In this document: positions 1 through 8,456 of the stretch, piece after piece | How positions within the stretch are numbered: the stretch's first letter is position 1 | Layout: each line of letters opens with the position of its first letter | Origin: Xanthobacteraceae bacterium | Lineage (GTDB): Bacteria > Pseudomonadota > Alphaproteobacteria > Rhizobiales > Xanthobacteraceae | DNA length: 61,233 bases | NCBI GenBank assembly: GCA_030037895.1 | Contig: JASHPW010000005.1 | Location: 1-61,233 of the forward strand | Direction of reading: 5' to 3' | Position numbers and translations under genes: made by a program | Notes under the pieces: generated by a model | Database searches by the model: none | What the model was told of the DNA's origin: nothing | Seen by the model: the letters and a program-made list of their open reading frames with translations, nothing else

Positions 1-2183
1 TTGGCGACGAAGCCCATGGGCTTGAGCCGGGCGCGTTCGAGCCGCCGCGTCAGCAGCATGCCGAGCGTTTGATGCGCGAGCCGGCCTTCGAACGGATAGC
101 AGACCAGATAATGCTTGTTGGCGCGCGGAAACGTCTCGACCAGGAGTTCGCCGGCTCCCGGCATGAGCGAACGCCATTCCTGGATCTCGAGCCATTCGCG
201 CACCTGGGCGGGGAGATGGCGCCACTGCCGCGGATCGGCGATAAGCGAGCGCACGCGCGCGGCGAGATAGGTCGAGAGCGGGAATTTGCCGCCTTCATAG
301 GCCGGCACTTTGGGGTCTTCCGCGGTCGCGCGCGAGACATACACCTCGTCCTCGACCAAAGCCTCGTATTTGAGGATTTCTCCGGCGAACACGAAAGTAT
401 CGCCCGGCACCATGGTCTCGACGAAATATTCCTCGACCTGGCCGAGGAGCCGGCCGCCGCGCGGAATGAGCTTCGAGGCGCGCGAGCGCACCAAACGCAC
501 TTTGAGCATGTCGGCCTCGACGATGGTGCCGACATTGAGCCGATAGCGCATCGCCACATTGGGATGGGTGATGCGCCAGCGTCCGTCCTTGCCTTCGCGG
601 ACGCGGGCGAAGCGTTCATAGGCCTTGAGCGCATAGCCGCCGGTGGCGACGAAATCGACCACGGCGTCGAAATCGGCGCGAGTGAGCGCCGCGTAGGGCG
701 CGGCGATCTTCACTTCGGCATAAAGCTCCTCGCTCAGGAACGGCGCACCGCAGGCGCAGCCGAGCACGTGCTGCGCCAGAACGTCGAGCGCGCCGACGCG
801 CAAGGGCGGCGTGTCCTGCGCGTTCTCGGCGATGGCGTCGAGCGCGGCGCGGCATTCCAGCACCTCGAAACGGTTCGCCGGGATAAGCACGCCCTTCGAC
901 GGCTCGTCCATGCGGTGGTTGGCGCGGCCGATGCGCTGGAGAATGCGCGAGGCGCCCTTCGGCGCGCCGACATTGACGACGAGATCGACGTCGCCCCAGT
1001 CGATGCCGAGATCGAGCGAGGAGGTGCACACGACCGCGCGCAGGCGGCCGGCCGCCATCGCCGCCTCTACCTTGCGCCGCTGCGCCACGTCGAGCGAGCC
1101 GTGGTGGAGCGCGATGGCGAGATTATCGTCGTTGATGTGCCAGAGGTCCTGGAAAATGCCTTCCGCCTGGCTGCGCGTATTGACGAAGACGAGCGTGGTG
1201 CGGTGCGCCTTGATGAGTCGGTAGATTTCATCGAGCGCGTGGCGCGCCGAATGGCCGGCCCAGGGCAGCCGCTCGCGCGTGTCGAGCATGCTGACGTCGG
1301 GCTCGGCGCCGCCTGCGGCGATGATGAGATCGGCGCGTGCGGCGTCCGCCGCGCCGTCGCGCTGCGGCACCATGAAGCGGGCGATCTGCTCGGGCTCCGC
1401 CACGGTCGCCGAGAGGCCGATGCCGGCGAGGCCCGGGGCGAGACGAAAGAGGCGGGCGAGACCGAGCGCGAGGAGGTCGCCGCGCTTGGAGGTAACAAGC
1501 GCGTGCAGCTCATCGAGGATCACGCGCTTGAGCGAGCCGAACAGGTACGGCGCATCGGCGGACGCGAGGAGGAGCGCAAGCTGCTCCGGCGTCGTGAGCA
1601 GAATTTCCGGCGGATCGCGGCGCTGGCGCCGACGCTTGCCGGTCGGCGTGTCGCCGGTGCGCGTCTCGATGCGGATCGGCAGTCCCATCTCCGCGATCGG
1701 CGCTTCCAGGTTGCGCGCGATATCGACCGCGAGCGCCTTGAGCGGTGAAATGTAGAGCGTGTGCAGCCCGCCCTCGCGGCGGAGGTCGCGGCCGGCGGAG
1801 ACGAATCTCCTTTTATTAAGGTGTTGACTTTCCTCACCTTCTCCCTTGCGGGCGAGGTCGATTATTGCGGACTGTGTCCGCAATAATCGGGAGGGGGGTG
1901 GATTGGCGGCGGCTTCGCATCCCCCTTCCCAATCCTCCCCCGCAAGGGGGGAGGGAGCAGTTTGGGCACGCGGCGCGGCGGTTTTCACCGACAATTCCAC
2001 GAGGCTCGGCAGGAAGCCCGCGAGCGTCTTGCCGCTGCCGGTCGGCGCAATCAGCAGCACCGAGCGCCCGGCTTGCGCCTTCGCCAGGAGCTCAAGCTGG
2101 TGCGCGCGCGGAATCCAGCCGCGGCTGGCGAACCAGCGGGCGAACACCTCGGGAAGGGCCGCGGTGCGTTCGACGACGGTCAC
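1..2183 (-). CDS. Lhr-like, ligase-associated DEXH-box DNA helicase (3' end outside window)
   Basis: Superfamily 2 ATP-dependent helicase of the ligase-associated DNA damage response type. The frame is open from a GTG at 2183 to the window edge (727 codons). Seen: Walker A APTGSGKT at residues 46-53, motif Ia TLYISPLKALA (about 142-152), Walker B as DELH (224-227), a GLSAT motif III, and an Lhr-type RIGRANHRMDEPSKG motif VI. The LKPMGFVA stretch is at the window edge. The GTG overlaps the stop of the upstream methyltransferase as GTGA, so the two are probably translated in tandem. Family members are about 820-850 residues, so roughly 100 are missing on the left. Odd feature: about 55-60 residues rich in P, G, S and E (about 70-130), encoded by a nested palindromic repeat, interrupt the protein between motifs I and Ia without breaking the frame. 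Family call is firm; the in vivo role in repair is inferred from the family. Confidence 0.9.
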   Translation of the reverse strand, partial: MTVVERTAALPEVFARWFASRGWIPRAHQLELLAKAQAGRSVLLIAPTGSGKTLAGFLPSLVELSVKTAAPRAQTAPSPLAGEDWEGGCEAAANPPPSRLLRTQSAIIDLARKGEGEESQHLNKRRFVSAGRDLRREGGLHTLYISPLKALAVDIARNLEAPIAEMGLPIRIETRTGDTPTGKRRRQRRDPPEILLTTPEQLALLLASADAPYLFGSLKRVILDELHALVTSKRGDLLALGLARLFRLAPGLAGIGLSATVAEPEQIARFMVPQRDGAADAARADLIIAAGGAEPDVSMLDTRERLPWAGHSARHALDEIYRLIKAHRTTLVFVNTRSQAEGIFQDLWHINDDNLAIALHHGSLDVAQRRKVEAAMAAGRLRAVVCTSSLDLGIDWGDVDLVVNVGAPKGASRILQRIGRANHRMDEPSKGVLIPANRFEVLECRAALDAIAENAQDTPPLRVGALDVLAQHVLGCACGAPFLSEELYAEVKIAAPYAALTRADFDAVVDFVATGGYALKAYERFARVREGKDGRWRITHPNVAMRYRLNVGTIVEADMLKVRLVRSRASKLIPRGGRLLGQVEEYFVETMVPGDTFVFAGEILKYEALVEDEVYVSRATAEDPKVPAYEGGKFPLSTYLAARVRSLIADPRQWRHLPAQVREWLEIQEWRSLMPGAGELLVETFPRANKHYLVCYPFEGRLAHQTLGMLLTRRLERARLKPMGFVA
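1806..1965. repeat. Nested palindromic repeat inserted in frame in the helicase gene
   Basis: A core perfect inverted repeat lies at 1859-1889: 14-bp arms (left arm CGATTATTGCGGAC) around a 3-base loop. Outside it, CTCCCTTGCGGG near 1841 and CCCGCAAGGGGGGAG near 1940 form a second, imperfect inverted pair. The style matches rhizobial intergenic mosaic/palindromic elements, which are usually intergenic. Here the unit lies inside a coding sequence and is read through in frame. Boundaries are estimated from where helicase-like sequence stops and resumes. Confidence 0.75.
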
Positions 2184-3154
2184 CCGTCAGAAGTAGCGGG
2201 CGCGCGCATCGGGGTCGAGGGCCGCGCGACGACGACGAGGCTCTCGACCGGCACGCCCTTTTCCCTGCGCACTGCAGCCTTGGAAAGATACGCGACGCTC
2301 AGACCGGCGCTGTCGATGGCGCTGCGCACATAAGTTTCGCCGTGCGCATAGCGCAGCGTCGGCAACAGCTTCGCGCCGTCGCCGGAATGGGTCTCGACGG
2401 TAAAGGCGACAAGACCGTCGGGCGCAAGCACACGCGCGATCGCGGCCGCGATCGGGTCGAGATCGTTCACATAGACGAAGACGTCGGCGGCCAGGATCAG
2501 GTGGTGGCGCGCCGCGCGAGCGGCCTCTTCGACGAGAAAGCTTTTGAGGTCGGCAATGGCGAGACGGTCGTAAAGGCCTTTCGCGACCGCCTGCGCGACC
2601 ATGGCCAACGAGAGGTCGACGCCGATAAGCCAATCGACGAAGGGGCGAAATGCGCCGCCGCCGAGCCCGGTGCCGCAGCCGAGATCGAGCATGGAACCGA
2701 ACCGCAGCGGCCGCCCCGCCGCGCGCAGCGTCTCGGTCACGGCATCAAGGAGAAGCGCCGGGCCGCGATAGTCGAGATGCTCGGTGAGTGCGGCGTCATA
2801 GCGTGCGGCATACTGGTCGAACAGCCGGCGGATGTAGGTTTCGGTCATGGCCGGAGCGATGTCGCCGGATCCGAGCCGCGCGAGCTGGAGCCGCGCGCCG
2901 TGATAATCCCCGGGATCGGCGTCGCGGGCTTTTTCGAACGCGGTGATCGCGCCGTCACGGTCGCCGAGCCGATCGCGGATGGCGCCGAGCGCGAACCAGG
3001 CCGTGGCGAAACTCGGCGCGCGCTCGACCGTCTGAACGAGAATATCGGCCGCGCCGGTAAAATCGCCGCGCGCGGCATGATCGAGCGCCCATTTGTAGCG
3101 CCGGTCGGCGACGAGATCGCCGGAGGAGACGAAGAGCGGGCCGGTGTCGATCAT
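2180..3154 (-). CDS. TPR-containing class I SAM-dependent methyltransferase
   Basis: Predicted methyltransferase of 324 residues. Residues about 20-90 form two tetratricopeptide-like helical repeats (ALGAIRDRLGDRDGAITAFEKA). The SAM-binding motif I LDLGCGTG is at 156-163, followed by an acidic motif (IGVDLSLAMV) and a later VFVYVNDLDP block. The ATG at 3154 is preferred. A longer frame begins at 3469, but its extra residues run through a dispersed repeat and the promoter region of the divergent hicB-like gene. The stop overlaps the GTG start of the helicase (GTGA). The acceptor substrate cannot be told from sequence. Such TPR-methyltransferases are commonly annotated beside this helicase in alphaproteobacteria, which hints at a protein or nucleic acid substrate, but that is inference. 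Confidence 0.8.
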   Translation of the reverse strand: MIDTGPLFVSSGDLVADRRYKWALDHAARGDFTGAADILVQTVERAPSFATAWFALGAIRDRLGDRDGAITAFEKARDADPGDYHGARLQLARLGSGDIAPAMTETYIRRLFDQYAARYDAALTEHLDYRGPALLLDAVTETLRAAGRPLRFGSMLDLGCGTGLGGGAFRPFVDWLIGVDLSLAMVAQAVAKGLYDRLAIADLKSFLVEEAARAARHHLILAADVFVYVNDLDPIAAAIARVLAPDGLVAFTVETHSGDGAKLLPTLRYAHGETYVRSAIDSAGLSVAYLSKAAVRREKGVPVESLVVVARPSTPMRAPATSDG

Positions 3155-3160
3155 CGATGC

Positions 3161-3200
3161 GTCATTCTGGGGCGTGCCAAGCGAAACCCGGAATCCATGA
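3161..3200. repeat. Dispersed GTCATTC...GGAATCCATGA repeat copy
   Basis: A 40-bp imperfect palindrome begins GTCATTCTGGGGC and ends CCCGGAATCCATGA, between the divergent methyltransferase and hicB-like genes. A related copy is at 26826-26869. Repeats of this style are abundant between genes in Rhizobiales chromosomes. It may act as a REP-like or transcription-terminating structure, which is unproven. Confidence 0.6.
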
Positions 3201-3332
3201 CCATTGCCTCGGGAATATTGCAAAGTGGCGCTTAATCTCTTGCTGGACAACGGTCCGAGCCCCGCACCTTTTCTGCTCAATCCGGGTTTCGCCCGCGTCC
3301 GATCCGCGCTAAATTGCTGCAGAGGTATCCGC

Positions 3333-3569
3333 ATGAACAAGCCGGTGATCTTTACGATTTCCGCCGTCTGGGACACCGAGGCGTCCGTCTGGAGCGGCCA
3401 TTGCGACGATATTCCGGCCGCCGCCGATGCGCCGACGTTGGACGGGTTGCTGGCCAGCATGTCGGCCATGGCGCTCGATCTTTTACCGGATAATCATCCC
3501 GGTATTGATCCGGCGTCGCTCTTCCTTCAGATCACGGCGCTACGCGAAGTCGAGCCGGCTGCGGCCTGA
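3333..3569 (+). CDS. HicB-like antitoxin (DUF1902 type)
   Basis: Protein of 78 residues with a partial RNase H-like fold sequence (FTISAVWDTEASVWSGHCDD) typical of DUF1902/HicB antitoxin N-terminal domains. There is no obvious C-terminal helix-turn-helix or ribbon-helix-helix, so it would be a minimal antitoxin. The ATG at 3333 follows AGAGGTATCC, a reasonable ribosome site. The stop and the start of the downstream HicA-like gene share one base (TGATG). The order antitoxin then toxin is the reverse of classical hicAB. Its role would be to bind and neutralise the downstream RNA-cleaving toxin. Family call rests on pattern and partner. Confidence 0.75.
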   Translation: MNKPVIFTISAVWDTEASVWSGHCDDIPAAADAPTLDGLLASMSAMALDLLPDNHPGIDPASLFLQITALREVEPAAA

Positions 3570-3766
3570 TGGCGCCGCAGTTCGGCCGCGCCCTGCGGGA
3601 CATATTGCGCGCGGCCGGCTGTATCTTCGTGCGCCAGGGCAAGGGCAGCCACGAAATTTGGTATAGCCCGATCACGAAGAGAAATTTTCCGGTCCCCGTC
3701 GGGATCGCCAGCCGGCATACAGCCAATTCCATCCTTCGGCAGGCCGGGTTGCCGAAAGCATTTTGA
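3569..3766 (+). CDS. HicA-like mRNA interferase toxin (YcfA family)
   Basis: Protein of 65 residues with a double-stranded-RNA-binding-like fold pattern. Seen: an LRAAGC...RQGKGSHEIW segment in which His in GSH is the conserved catalytic residue of HicA toxins, followed by the usual basic/proline strand RNFPVPVG and C-terminal helix TANSILRQAG. Length is normal for HicA (55-70). It is translated from an ATG overlapping the stop of the DUF1902 gene by one base. Expected to cleave translated mRNA when unopposed. The catalytic His is intact, so the module looks functional. Confidence 0.8.
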   Translation: MAPQFGRALRDILRAAGCIFVRQGKGSHEIWYSPITKRNFPVPVGIASRHTANSILRQAGLPKAF

Positions 3767-3778
3767 GTCACGCGCTCG

Positions 3779-3810
3779 TCACCTTGCATACTCGGTATGC
3801 GGGGTGGTGA
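3779..3810. terminator. Candidate bidirectional hairpin between convergent genes
   Basis: GCATAC (3786-3791), three bases, then GTATGC (3795-3800) form a perfect stem. It is extended by TCACC at 3779-3783 pairing with GGTGGTGA at 3803-3810. It sits between the stop of the HicA-like gene and the stop of the convergent acyl-CoA synthetase gene, where a shared terminator is expected. There is no long T run, so factor-independent activity is uncertain. Confidence 0.5.
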
Positions 3811-3826
3811 GATCAATGCGGCGCAA

Positions 3827-5452
3827 TTACAGCCCCTTCGCCAGCTCGCGCAGCTTGAATTTCTGCAGCTTGCCCGTACTCGTCTTCGGGATTTCCGCGA
3901 ACACGACATAGCGCGGGCATTTGTAGGCGGCGAGGTGTTTGCGGCACCAGGCGATCAGCTCTTCGGCGGTCGCTTTGGCGCCGGGCTTTAATTCGACGAA
4001 CGCGCAGGGTGTCTCGCCCCATTTCGCGTCCGGCTTGGCGACCACGGCCACGGCGGCGATCGCCGGATGCTTGTAGAGCGCGTCCTCGACCTCGATCGAG
4101 GAGATGTTCTCGCCGCCGGAGATGATGATGTCCTTGGAGCGGTCCTTGAGCTGGATATAGCCGTCGGGATGGATGACGCCGAGATCGCCGGAATGGAACC
4201 AGCCTCCGGCGAACGCCGCATCGGTTGACGGCTTGTTCTTCAAGTAGCCTTTCATCACCACGTTGCCGCGGAACATCACCTCGCCCAGCGTGGCGCCGTC
4301 GCGCGGCACCGGCCGCATCGTTTCCGGGTCGAGCACGTCGAGCGCTTCGAGCACCGGATAGCGCACCCCCTGGCGCGCCTTCTTCTCCGCCTGCTGATCG
4401 GCGGGCAGCGCGTCCCATTCGCGGTGCCAGTCGTTGATGCTCGCCGGGCCGTAGGTCTCGGTCAGCCCGTAGAGGTGGGTGACGTTGAAGCCGGCGGCCT
4501 TCATCGCCGCCAGCACCGCCTCGGGCGGCGGCGCGGCGGCGGTCGCGAATTCGACCACGTGCGGCAGAGGCTTCTTCTCCTGCGGCGCGGCGTTGAGCAG
4601 CGTCGCCATCACGATCGGCGCCCCGCACAGATGGGTCACCTTGTGCGCGGCGATGGCGTCGAAGATCGGCCCCGCGCGCACTGCGCGCAGGCAGACATGC
4701 GTGCCGGCGACGACCGACAGCGTCCAGGTAAAGCACCAGCCGTTGCAGTGGAACATCGGCAGCGTCCACAGATAGACCGGATGCCTGCCCATGCCGCAGG
4801 TGACGGCGTTGGCGAGCGCCAGCAGATAGGCACCGCGATGGTGATAGACCACGCCTTTGGGATCGCCGGTCGTGCCCGACGTGTAATTGAGCGAGATCGC
4901 GTCCCATTCGTCGGCCGGCATGTGCCAAGCAAAATCCGGATCGCCCTGGCGCAGAAATTCCTCGTACTCGATGCCACCGAGGCGCTCGCCGGCGCCGGCG
5001 AATTCCGGGTCGTCGTAGTCGATGACCAGCGGCTTGGCCCTGGCGCGCGCCAGCGCCTCCTTCATCACCTTGGAATATTCGCGATCGACGATGAGCACCT
5101 TGGTGTCGGCGTGGTCGAGGGTGAAGGCGATGATGGCGGCGTCGAGCCGCGTGTTGATGGCGTTGAGCACGCCGCCGGCCATCGGCACGCCGTAATGCGC
5201 CTCGATCAGCGCCGGCGTATTGGCGAACATGACCGAGACGGTATCGCCGCGCTTGACGCCGCGCCGGGAGAGCGCCGAGCCGAGCCTTTTCGCGCGCGCA
5301 TAAAACTCCCGGTATGTCCATGACCGCGCGCCGTGGATGATCGCGGTCACGTCCGGGTAGACCTCGCCGGCGCGGGCGAGGAAGGAGAGCGGCGTAAGCG
5401 GCTGGAAATTCGCCGCGTTGCGGTCGAGGTCGATATCGTAGGGCGTACCCAT
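3827..5452 (-). CDS. Acyl-CoA synthetase (AMP-forming, fatty-acid type)
   Basis: Predicted ANL-superfamily ligase of 541 residues that activates a carboxylic acid with ATP and CoA through an acyl-adenylate. Seen: P-loop-like LNYTSGTTGDPKGVVYHH, the YGLTETYGP signature, the GWFHSGDLGVIHPDGY hinge region, DRSKDIIISGGENISS, and the C-terminal catalytic lysine in KTSTGKLQKF. The ATG at 5452, with AGGA five bases upstream, is preferred over an in-frame TTG at 5464. The pattern resembles medium-chain or DmdB/AlkK-like acyl-CoA synthetases. Exact substrate is unknown. The gene is convergent with hicBA. Together with the nearby prpE and enoyl-CoA hydratase it forms an acyl-CoA-themed neighbourhood rather than a clear operon. 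Confidence 0.88.
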   Translation of the reverse strand: MGTPYDIDLDRNAANFQPLTPLSFLARAGEVYPDVTAIIHGARSWTYREFYARAKRLGSALSRRGVKRGDTVSVMFANTPALIEAHYGVPMAGGVLNAINTRLDAAIIAFTLDHADTKVLIVDREYSKVMKEALARARAKPLVIDYDDPEFAGAGERLGGIEYEEFLRQGDPDFAWHMPADEWDAISLNYTSGTTGDPKGVVYHHRGAYLLALANAVTCGMGRHPVYLWTLPMFHCNGWCFTWTLSVVAGTHVCLRAVRAGPIFDAIAAHKVTHLCGAPIVMATLLNAAPQEKKPLPHVVEFATAAAPPPEAVLAAMKAAGFNVTHLYGLTETYGPASINDWHREWDALPADQQAEKKARQGVRYPVLEALDVLDPETMRPVPRDGATLGEVMFRGNVVMKGYLKNKPSTDAAFAGGWFHSGDLGVIHPDGYIQLKDRSKDIIISGGENISSIEVEDALYKHPAIAAVAVVAKPDAKWGETPCAFVELKPGAKATAEELIAWCRKHLAAYKCPRYVVFAEIPKTSTGKLQKFKLRELAKGL

Positions 5453-5484
5453 CAATGTCCTCAAATTTTAGTGCCGCGAATCGA

Positions 5485-6255
5485 TCATTGACTCTTAAGG
5501 GTGAGGAATGGCGGCAGCGTTTGAAAGGCGATGTGGAGGGTATCGGAAAAGGAACCAAATTTGTATCCATGCCGGGCGAATGCGAGGGCAAGCGCCTGTT
5601 TGCTGAAAATCGAGATGTGGCCGTTGCGCGGTCCAACGTACCACCAGTTGAGGCCGAGTTGGTCGAAGTCCACCGGCTGCGCAACCGTCGTCAAGAAGAC
5701 GTGTCCCTGATCCGCGGTATGCTCAAGCAGCGATGCAACGCCGCCGGCCGGATCGGGAAGGTGCTCGAGCGTCTCGAAACAGGTCACCAGGTCGAATTTT
5801 TCCTCCGGCCGGCGGGCGTATTCCTCGACCATCGGATCGTACGTCACCGCAATCGGGAAGCCGTTCGCGCGCAGCGTGGCGCAGAACACGTCGTTGCCGC
5901 CGCCATAGTCGAGCACGCGCGTCCGCGCCTTTATTGTACCCCAGAGCTGCGTCACAAATCTGGCGTTGTTGAGCGGCCGCTTGCCTTGATAATCGGGATC
6001 GATTGCGGCGTAGCCCTCGTTATAGATGTACGCCTTGAATTGTTCGGTGCTCCAGTCGTCGAACGCGTCCGTAAACAGAAATTTGCAGTTCGCGCAGCGG
6101 CGATAATAGATCGGCACCCCCGACAGGGGTAACCGAAAGCCGCGCAGCTCTTCGCAGCTCTTGTTGAAGTCCACCACGCCGTAGAGCGCCGCCGGGCCGC
6201 CGCAGATCTTGCAGGGCAGAGGGCCGACCGAGACGGGCTTGAGGCGGTCGATCAT
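5485..6255 (-). CDS. Class I SAM methyltransferase with N-terminal CxxC zinc cluster
   Basis: Protein of 256 residues. Near the N-terminus CKICGG and, about 40 residues later, CANCKFLF provide two CxxC pairs, as in the putative zinc-binding domain found ahead of sugar C-methyltransferase-like enzymes. The SAM site follows as TRVLDYGGGNDVF, then LVTCFETLEHLPDP, typical of Methyltransf_23-like enzymes. The ATG at 6255 starts with the zinc-cluster module close behind. It is divergent from prpE across a 183-bp gap containing a 9-5-9 inverted repeat. The likely substrate is a nucleotide sugar or small metabolite, inferred from fold only; no sugar-biosynthesis genes are adjacent. Confidence 0.78.
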   Translation of the reverse strand: MIDRLKPVSVGPLPCKICGGPAALYGVVDFNKSCEELRGFRLPLSGVPIYYRRCANCKFLFTDAFDDWSTEQFKAYIYNEGYAAIDPDYQGKRPLNNARFVTQLWGTIKARTRVLDYGGGNDVFCATLRANGFPIAVTYDPMVEEYARRPEEKFDLVTCFETLEHLPDPAGGVASLLEHTADQGHVFLTTVAQPVDFDQLGLNWWYVGPRNGHISIFSKQALALAFARHGYKFGSFSDTLHIAFQTLPPFLTLKSQ

Positions 6256-6317
6256 GACGGCTCATTGGGCGGCGAAGGGCGGCGAAATCGCAGCCGCCCG
6301 CAGCGTAGCGAATGACG

Positions 6318-6340
6318 GCGGTCGCAATCAATGCGACCGC
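6318..6340. promoter_or_regulatory. Perfect 9-5-9 inverted repeat between divergent genes
   Basis: GCGGTCGCA at 6318-6326 and TGCGACCGC at 6332-6340 are exact reverse complements separated by five bases. The repeat lies 63 bp from the methyltransferase start and 99 bp from the prpE start. That fits an operator for a dimeric regulator of one or both genes, or a small RNA hairpin. No regulator gene is adjacent. Confidence 0.45.
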
Positions 6341-6438
6341 AGTGCAACTTGCAAAGGCTGCGGCGGGGCGGAAAATAGGCGCTCAAAGTGCGCTTCTTCT
6401 TCCGCATGGTGGGAGAAGGCTTGCAGGGAGGCTGCGCC

Positions 6439-8367
6439 ATGGACGCCAGGTCGAGCCGTTACCACGAGGTCTATGCGCGCTGGCAGCGCGACCCGCAAGG
6501 ATTTTGGGCCGAGGCGGCACGGGAGATCGACTGGTTCGAGCAGCCGAAGGCGGTCTTCGACGCCAAGGCCGGCATCTACGGCCGCTGGTTTCCCGGCGGC
6601 GTCTGCAACACCTGCTTCAATGCCGTTGACCGCCACGTCAATGCTGGGCGCGGCGAGCAAGCGGCCATCATCTACGATTCGCCGCTCGCCGGGGTGAAGC
6701 GCACCATCACCTACCACCGGCTGATGACCGAGACGCAGGTGCTCGCCGCCATGCTGCGCGATCTCGGCGTGCAAAAGGGCGATCGGGTGATCCTCTATAT
6801 GCCGATGGTGCCGGAAGCGGTGATCGCCATGCTCGCCTGCGCGCGCATCGGCGCCATTCATTCGGTCGTGTTCGGCGGTTTCGCCGCGCGTGAACTCGCT
6901 ACCCGCATCGACGACGCCAAGCCGAAGGTGATCCTCTCCGCGAGCTGCGGCCTCGAGCCCGGCCGCATCGTCGCCTACAAGCCGCTGCTCGACGAGGCGA
7001 TCGCGCTGGCGCAGCACAAGCCCGAGTCCTGCTTGATCCTGCAGCGGCCGCAAGCGCAGGCGCCGCTCGTCGCCGGCCGCGATCACGACTGGGCGGCGAT
7101 GCGCGATGACGCGCTCGTCCATGCCCGCTCGGTCTACGAGTGCGTCCCGGTCGCGGCCACCGATCCGCTCTACATTCTCTACACGTCGGGCACGACCGGC
7201 CGCCCCAAGGGCGTGGTGCGCGACAATGGCGGCCACATGGTCGCGCTCAAATGGTCGATGAAATATCTCTACGGCGTCGAGCCGGGGGACGTGTACTGGG
7301 CGGCGTCCGATGTCGGCTGGGTGGTCGGCCACAGCTACATCGTCTACGCGCCGCTGTTCCATGGTTGCACGTCGATCCTCTACGAGGGCAAGCCGGTCGG
7401 CACGCCCGACGCCGGCGCGTTCTGGCGCGTAATCTCGGAGCACGGCTGCGCCGCCCTGTTCACCGCGCCGACCGCCTTCCGCGCCATCAAGAAGGAGGAC
7501 CCGCAGGGTAAACTCCTCGCGCAATACGATCTGTCGAAATTCCGCGCTTTGTTTCTCGCCGGCGAGCGTGCCGATCCCGATACGGTGGTGTGGGCGGAGA
7601 AGCTGCTCAAGGTGCCGGTGATCGATCATTGGTGGCAGACCGAGACCGGCTGGGCGATCGCCGGCAATCCGGTCGGCCTCGGCCTGCTGCCGGTCAAGCA
7701 CGGCTCGCCTACGGTGGCGATGCCCGGTTACGACGTGCGCATCGTTGATGATGCGTCCCGCGAGGTCGCCGCCGGCAAGATGGGCTCGATCGTGGTCAAG
7801 CTGCCGCTGCCGCCGTCCTGCCTGCCGACGCTGTGGCAGGCGGACCAGCGCATGCGCGAGAGCTTCCTCGACGAATTTCCCGGTTACTACAAGACCGCCG
7901 ACGCCGGCTACAAGGATGAGGACGGCTACATCTTCGTGATGGGCCGCACCGACGACATCATCAATGTCGCCGGCCACCGGCTCTCTACTGGCGGCATGGA
8001 GGAGGTGCTCGCGGCCCACCCCGACGTGGCCGAATGCGCCGTGTTCGGCGTCAAGGACGCGCTCAAGGGCGAGGTGCCGTGCGGCTTCATCGTGCTGAAA
8101 TTCGGCGTCAACCGGCCGCCGGCGGAGATCGAGAAAGAATGCGTCGCGCTCATTCGCGACAAGATCGGCCCGGTCGCCGCCTTCAAGCTCGCCATCGCCG
8201 TGGCGCGGCTGCCGAAGACGCGCTCGGGCAAAATCCTGCGCGGCACGATCAAGAAGATCGCCGACGGCGACAAGTGGGCCATGCCCGCCACCATCGACGA
8301 CCCTGTGGTGCTCGACGAGATCGGCGGCGCATTGAAGGGGAGAGGCGTGATCGGCAGCCCGGCTTGA
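6439..8367 (+). CDS. prpE: Propionyl-CoA synthetase (propionate-CoA ligase)
   Basis: AMP-forming ligase of 642 residues that makes propionyl-CoA from propionate, ATP and CoA. The N-terminal YHEVYARWQRDPQGFWAEAA is the acetyl-CoA-synthetase-type N domain. YTSGTTGRPKGVVRDNGGH carries the VVRDNGG signature that separates PrpE from Acs. The C-terminal [19 protein letters not shown] contains the acetylatable catalytic lysine. The ATG at 6439 has AGGGAGG upstream; a longer in-frame start at 6388 is less likely. Length matches PrpE (about 630). Propionyl-CoA would feed the methylmalonyl or methylcitrate route, neither of which is in the window. A true acs gene lies at 33652, so the two short-chain activities are separate. 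Confidence 0.9.
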   Translation: MDARSSRYHEVYARWQRDPQGFWAEAAREIDWFEQPKAVFDAKAGIYGRWFPGGVCNTCFNAVDRHVNAGRGEQAAIIYDSPLAGVKRTITYHRLMTETQVLAAMLRDLGVQKGDRVILYMPMVPEAVIAMLACARIGAIHSVVFGGFAARELATRIDDAKPKVILSASCGLEPGRIVAYKPLLDEAIALAQHKPESCLILQRPQAQAPLVAGRDHDWAAMRDDALVHARSVYECVPVAATDPLYILYTSGTTGRPKGVVRDNGGHMVALKWSMKYLYGVEPGDVYWAASDVGWVVGHSYIVYAPLFHGCTSILYEGKPVGTPDAGAFWRVISEHGCAALFTAPTAFRAIKKEDPQGKLLAQYDLSKFRALFLAGERADPDTVVWAEKLLKVPVIDHWWQTETGWAIAGNPVGLGLLPVKHGSPTVAMPGYDVRIVDDASREVAAGKMGSIVVKLPLPPSCLPTLWQADQRMRESFLDEFPGYYKTADAGYKDEDGYIFVMGRTDDIINVAGHRLSTGGMEEVLAAHPDVAECAVFGVKDALKGEVPCGFIVLKFGVNRPPAEIEKECVALIRDKIGPVAAFKLAIAVARLPKTRSGKILRGTIKKIADGDKWAMPATIDDPVVLDEIGGALKGRGVIGSPA

Positions 8368-8456
8368 GCAGATGGTCCGGTGAGAGACCTGCCCGGTTTT
8401 CGCCGCGCCCGATCCGGGCTCGAGCATTTCCTCGATCGCGCCACCTCCCGTCCGGC

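Noticed and set aside
69-1748. 559-codon open frame on the plus strand
   Set aside because: It is antisense to the helicase, whose motifs I, Ia, II, III and VI are all in the minus-strand frame; long antisense frames are common at this GC content.
3155-3469. N-terminal extension of the TPR-methyltransferase
   Set aside because: Runs through a dispersed repeat and the hicB-like coding start, with no domain similarity.
6328-8427. 699-codon open frame on the minus strand
   Set aside because: Antisense shadow of prpE; no recognisable domain.
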